Shown piece by piece: positions 63,201 to 64,000 of a DNA stretch of 64,000 nucleotides. Position 1 is the first letter of the stretch. Every line of letters starts with the position of its first letter. Both the position numbers and the translations under genes were made by a program. The notes beneath the pieces were generated by a model, which saw nothing but the letters and a program-made list of their open reading frames with translations, was not told the DNA's origin and searched no databases. The stretch comes from Karalla daura (Eukaryota; Chordata; Actinopteri; Chaetodontiformes; Leiognathidae): positions 18,334,169-18,398,168 of the forward strand of contig CM055193.1 of the NCBI GenBank assembly GCA_029224185.1. Reading direction: 5' to 3'.

Positions 63201-63625
63201 TCGCCAAATGTAAGCCATTATTCCATATTATGGGCAGGATAATTGTGTCTTCATTATTCAGTCCCCAAAAACATCACTTTGAGAATCACTTGAGGACATT
63301 TGTCCTAAACCGTAATTCAAAAACGGCCATAATCATGGGATTGTCGAGTGTACGATGGTACCTGAATGCACCTCATGTGACAGAAACAACTTCGGGCTCA
63401 CGGACTATAAAACAGGCGACAGATGTTTGTGTGCAGCATGTTAACGAAGTGTCAGGTGAACGATTCACGTCCGCAACACAGTTCTCTCTGTGAATAATAA
63501 AGCCTCATTGCTTTTTTTTTTGCACATCCTCGGTCGAAACGACACCCAGAAAAGTTACAGATACGTAATAAGTTACAGAAGCTGAACAAAAACACCTGCC
63601 GCATGACGCTGCGAACGCAGCCCCG

Positions 63626-64000
63626 TTAACACGTGTGCAGAGCCCCTGGCTGTCTGCCTGTCTGGCTGTCTGCCTGTCTCTCTGCCTGCCTGTCCCTCTG
63701 TCCCACTGATCCTCTCCTCTGGATGCCCCAGCGCAGCGGCCGCAGCAGCGCCTGCCTCATCTCCACGTTCCTGAGCCCGTAGACCAGCGGGTTGATGCAC
63801 GGCGGCACCAGCAGCAGCACCAGCAGCGACATGTGCATCACGGCCGCCATGGTCCTCTCCGTCTTGGCCGCGGTGCCCTCCAGCTCCCACAGCGCGTCCG
63901 AGGCCGACTTGAGCAGCAGCGGCAGCAGCTGCAGCAGCAGCATCCCGCAGTAGAAGAGCACCGTCCTGCGCGCCGCCGTGTTCACCGCGTTGAATGGGAT
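63626..64000 (-). CDS. Odorant-receptor-like class A GPCR, C-terminal part (cut by the window edge)
   Basis: The frame is open from the window edge (IPFNAVNTAARRTVLFYC) to a stop at 63626, 124 codons. A hydrophobic helix with LLLQLLPLLL fits TM6. LLVLLLVPPCINPLVYGLRN is TM7 with the NPxxY-type motif in the odorant-receptor form, followed by the short helix EMRQALLRPLRW. Fish odorant receptors are usually single-exon genes of about 310-330 residues, so roughly the first 200 residues lie beyond 64000. After the usual end point a tail of about 28 Arg/Gln/Asp-rich residues is coded by a CTGT/CTGC repeat. Subfamily is uncertain (131-type is one possibility), and I cannot tell whether the full gene is intact. 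Confidence 0.7.
   Translation of the reverse strand: MPFNAVNTAARRTVLFYCGMLLLQLLPLLLKSASDALWELEGTAAKTERTMAAVMHMSLLVLLLVPPCINPLVYGLRNVEMRQALLRPLRWGIQRRGSVGQRDRQAERQADSQTGRQPGALHTC
63645..63705. repeat. CTGT/CTGC simple repeat overlapping the receptor C terminus
   Basis: Imperfect tetranucleotide units (ctgt, ctgc, ctgg) that in the minus frame encode the repetitive RQADSQTGRQ-like tail. Confidence 0.8.

Larger units (their letters stand above)
58508..63625. other. Intergenic region between the receptor gene and PI3K
   Basis: AT-rich DNA presumed to include the PI3K promoter and non-coding first exon, which I could not place, and the receptor 3' flank. It holds a GGAT array at 59381-59478 and a SINE copy near 60085-60215. 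Open frames at 61312-61509 and 62681-62982 (minus) show no family features. Confidence 0.5.

Overview
This window looks like teleost fish nuclear DNA. The genes have many exons with GT-AG introns. There are long CA/TG, CT, GGAT and ATCT microsatellites. Short dispersed repeats of a tRNA-derived fish type recur, with a head like 'agtggttag', a body like 'gactctaaattgccc' and a 3' tail of ATGG repeats. The encoded proteins are vertebrate.

Three protein-coding genes are supported, all on the minus strand. (1) A complete laminin beta chain, best assigned to lamb4, runs from its start codon at 32463 to its stop at 4650. I joined 33 coding exons by hand; the phases agree at every junction and give 5379 nt, a 1792-residue protein. 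(2) A complete class IB PI3-kinase catalytic subunit gamma (p110 gamma, pik3cg-like) runs from 58484 to 49762 in 12 coding exons, 3369 nt, 1122 residues. Its Ser/Pro-rich linker suggests a fish paralogue rather than the canonical gene. (3) The last 124 codons of an odorant-receptor-like GPCR lie at 63626 and run off the right edge.

Layout: 1-4418 is non-coding, with a truncated tRNA-Leu-like sequence at the left edge and poly(A) signals for the laminin gene. 4419-32512 is lamb4; its 7.2 kb first intron holds a CpG-rich patch and SINE copies. 32513-49308 is about 17 kb of repeat-rich intergenic DNA in which I find no convincing coding exon. 49309-58507 is the PI3K gene. 58508-63625 is intergenic. 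63626-64000 is the receptor fragment.

The laminin chain is an extracellular basement-membrane subunit, the PI3K a cytosolic lipid kinase downstream of GPCRs, and the receptor a membrane chemosensor. Nothing suggests joint function: the arrangement is a conserved chromosomal neighbourhood (human LAMB1/LAMB4 and PIK3CG share chromosome 7). The less ordinary signals are a GC-AG intron in lamb4, a minisatellite that has copied a lamb4 splice acceptor in frame, an unexplained plus-strand reading frame inside a lamb4 intron, a perfect 25-bp hairpin in the last PI3K intron, and a receptor tail coded by simple repeats. I do not see a clearly new biological system.
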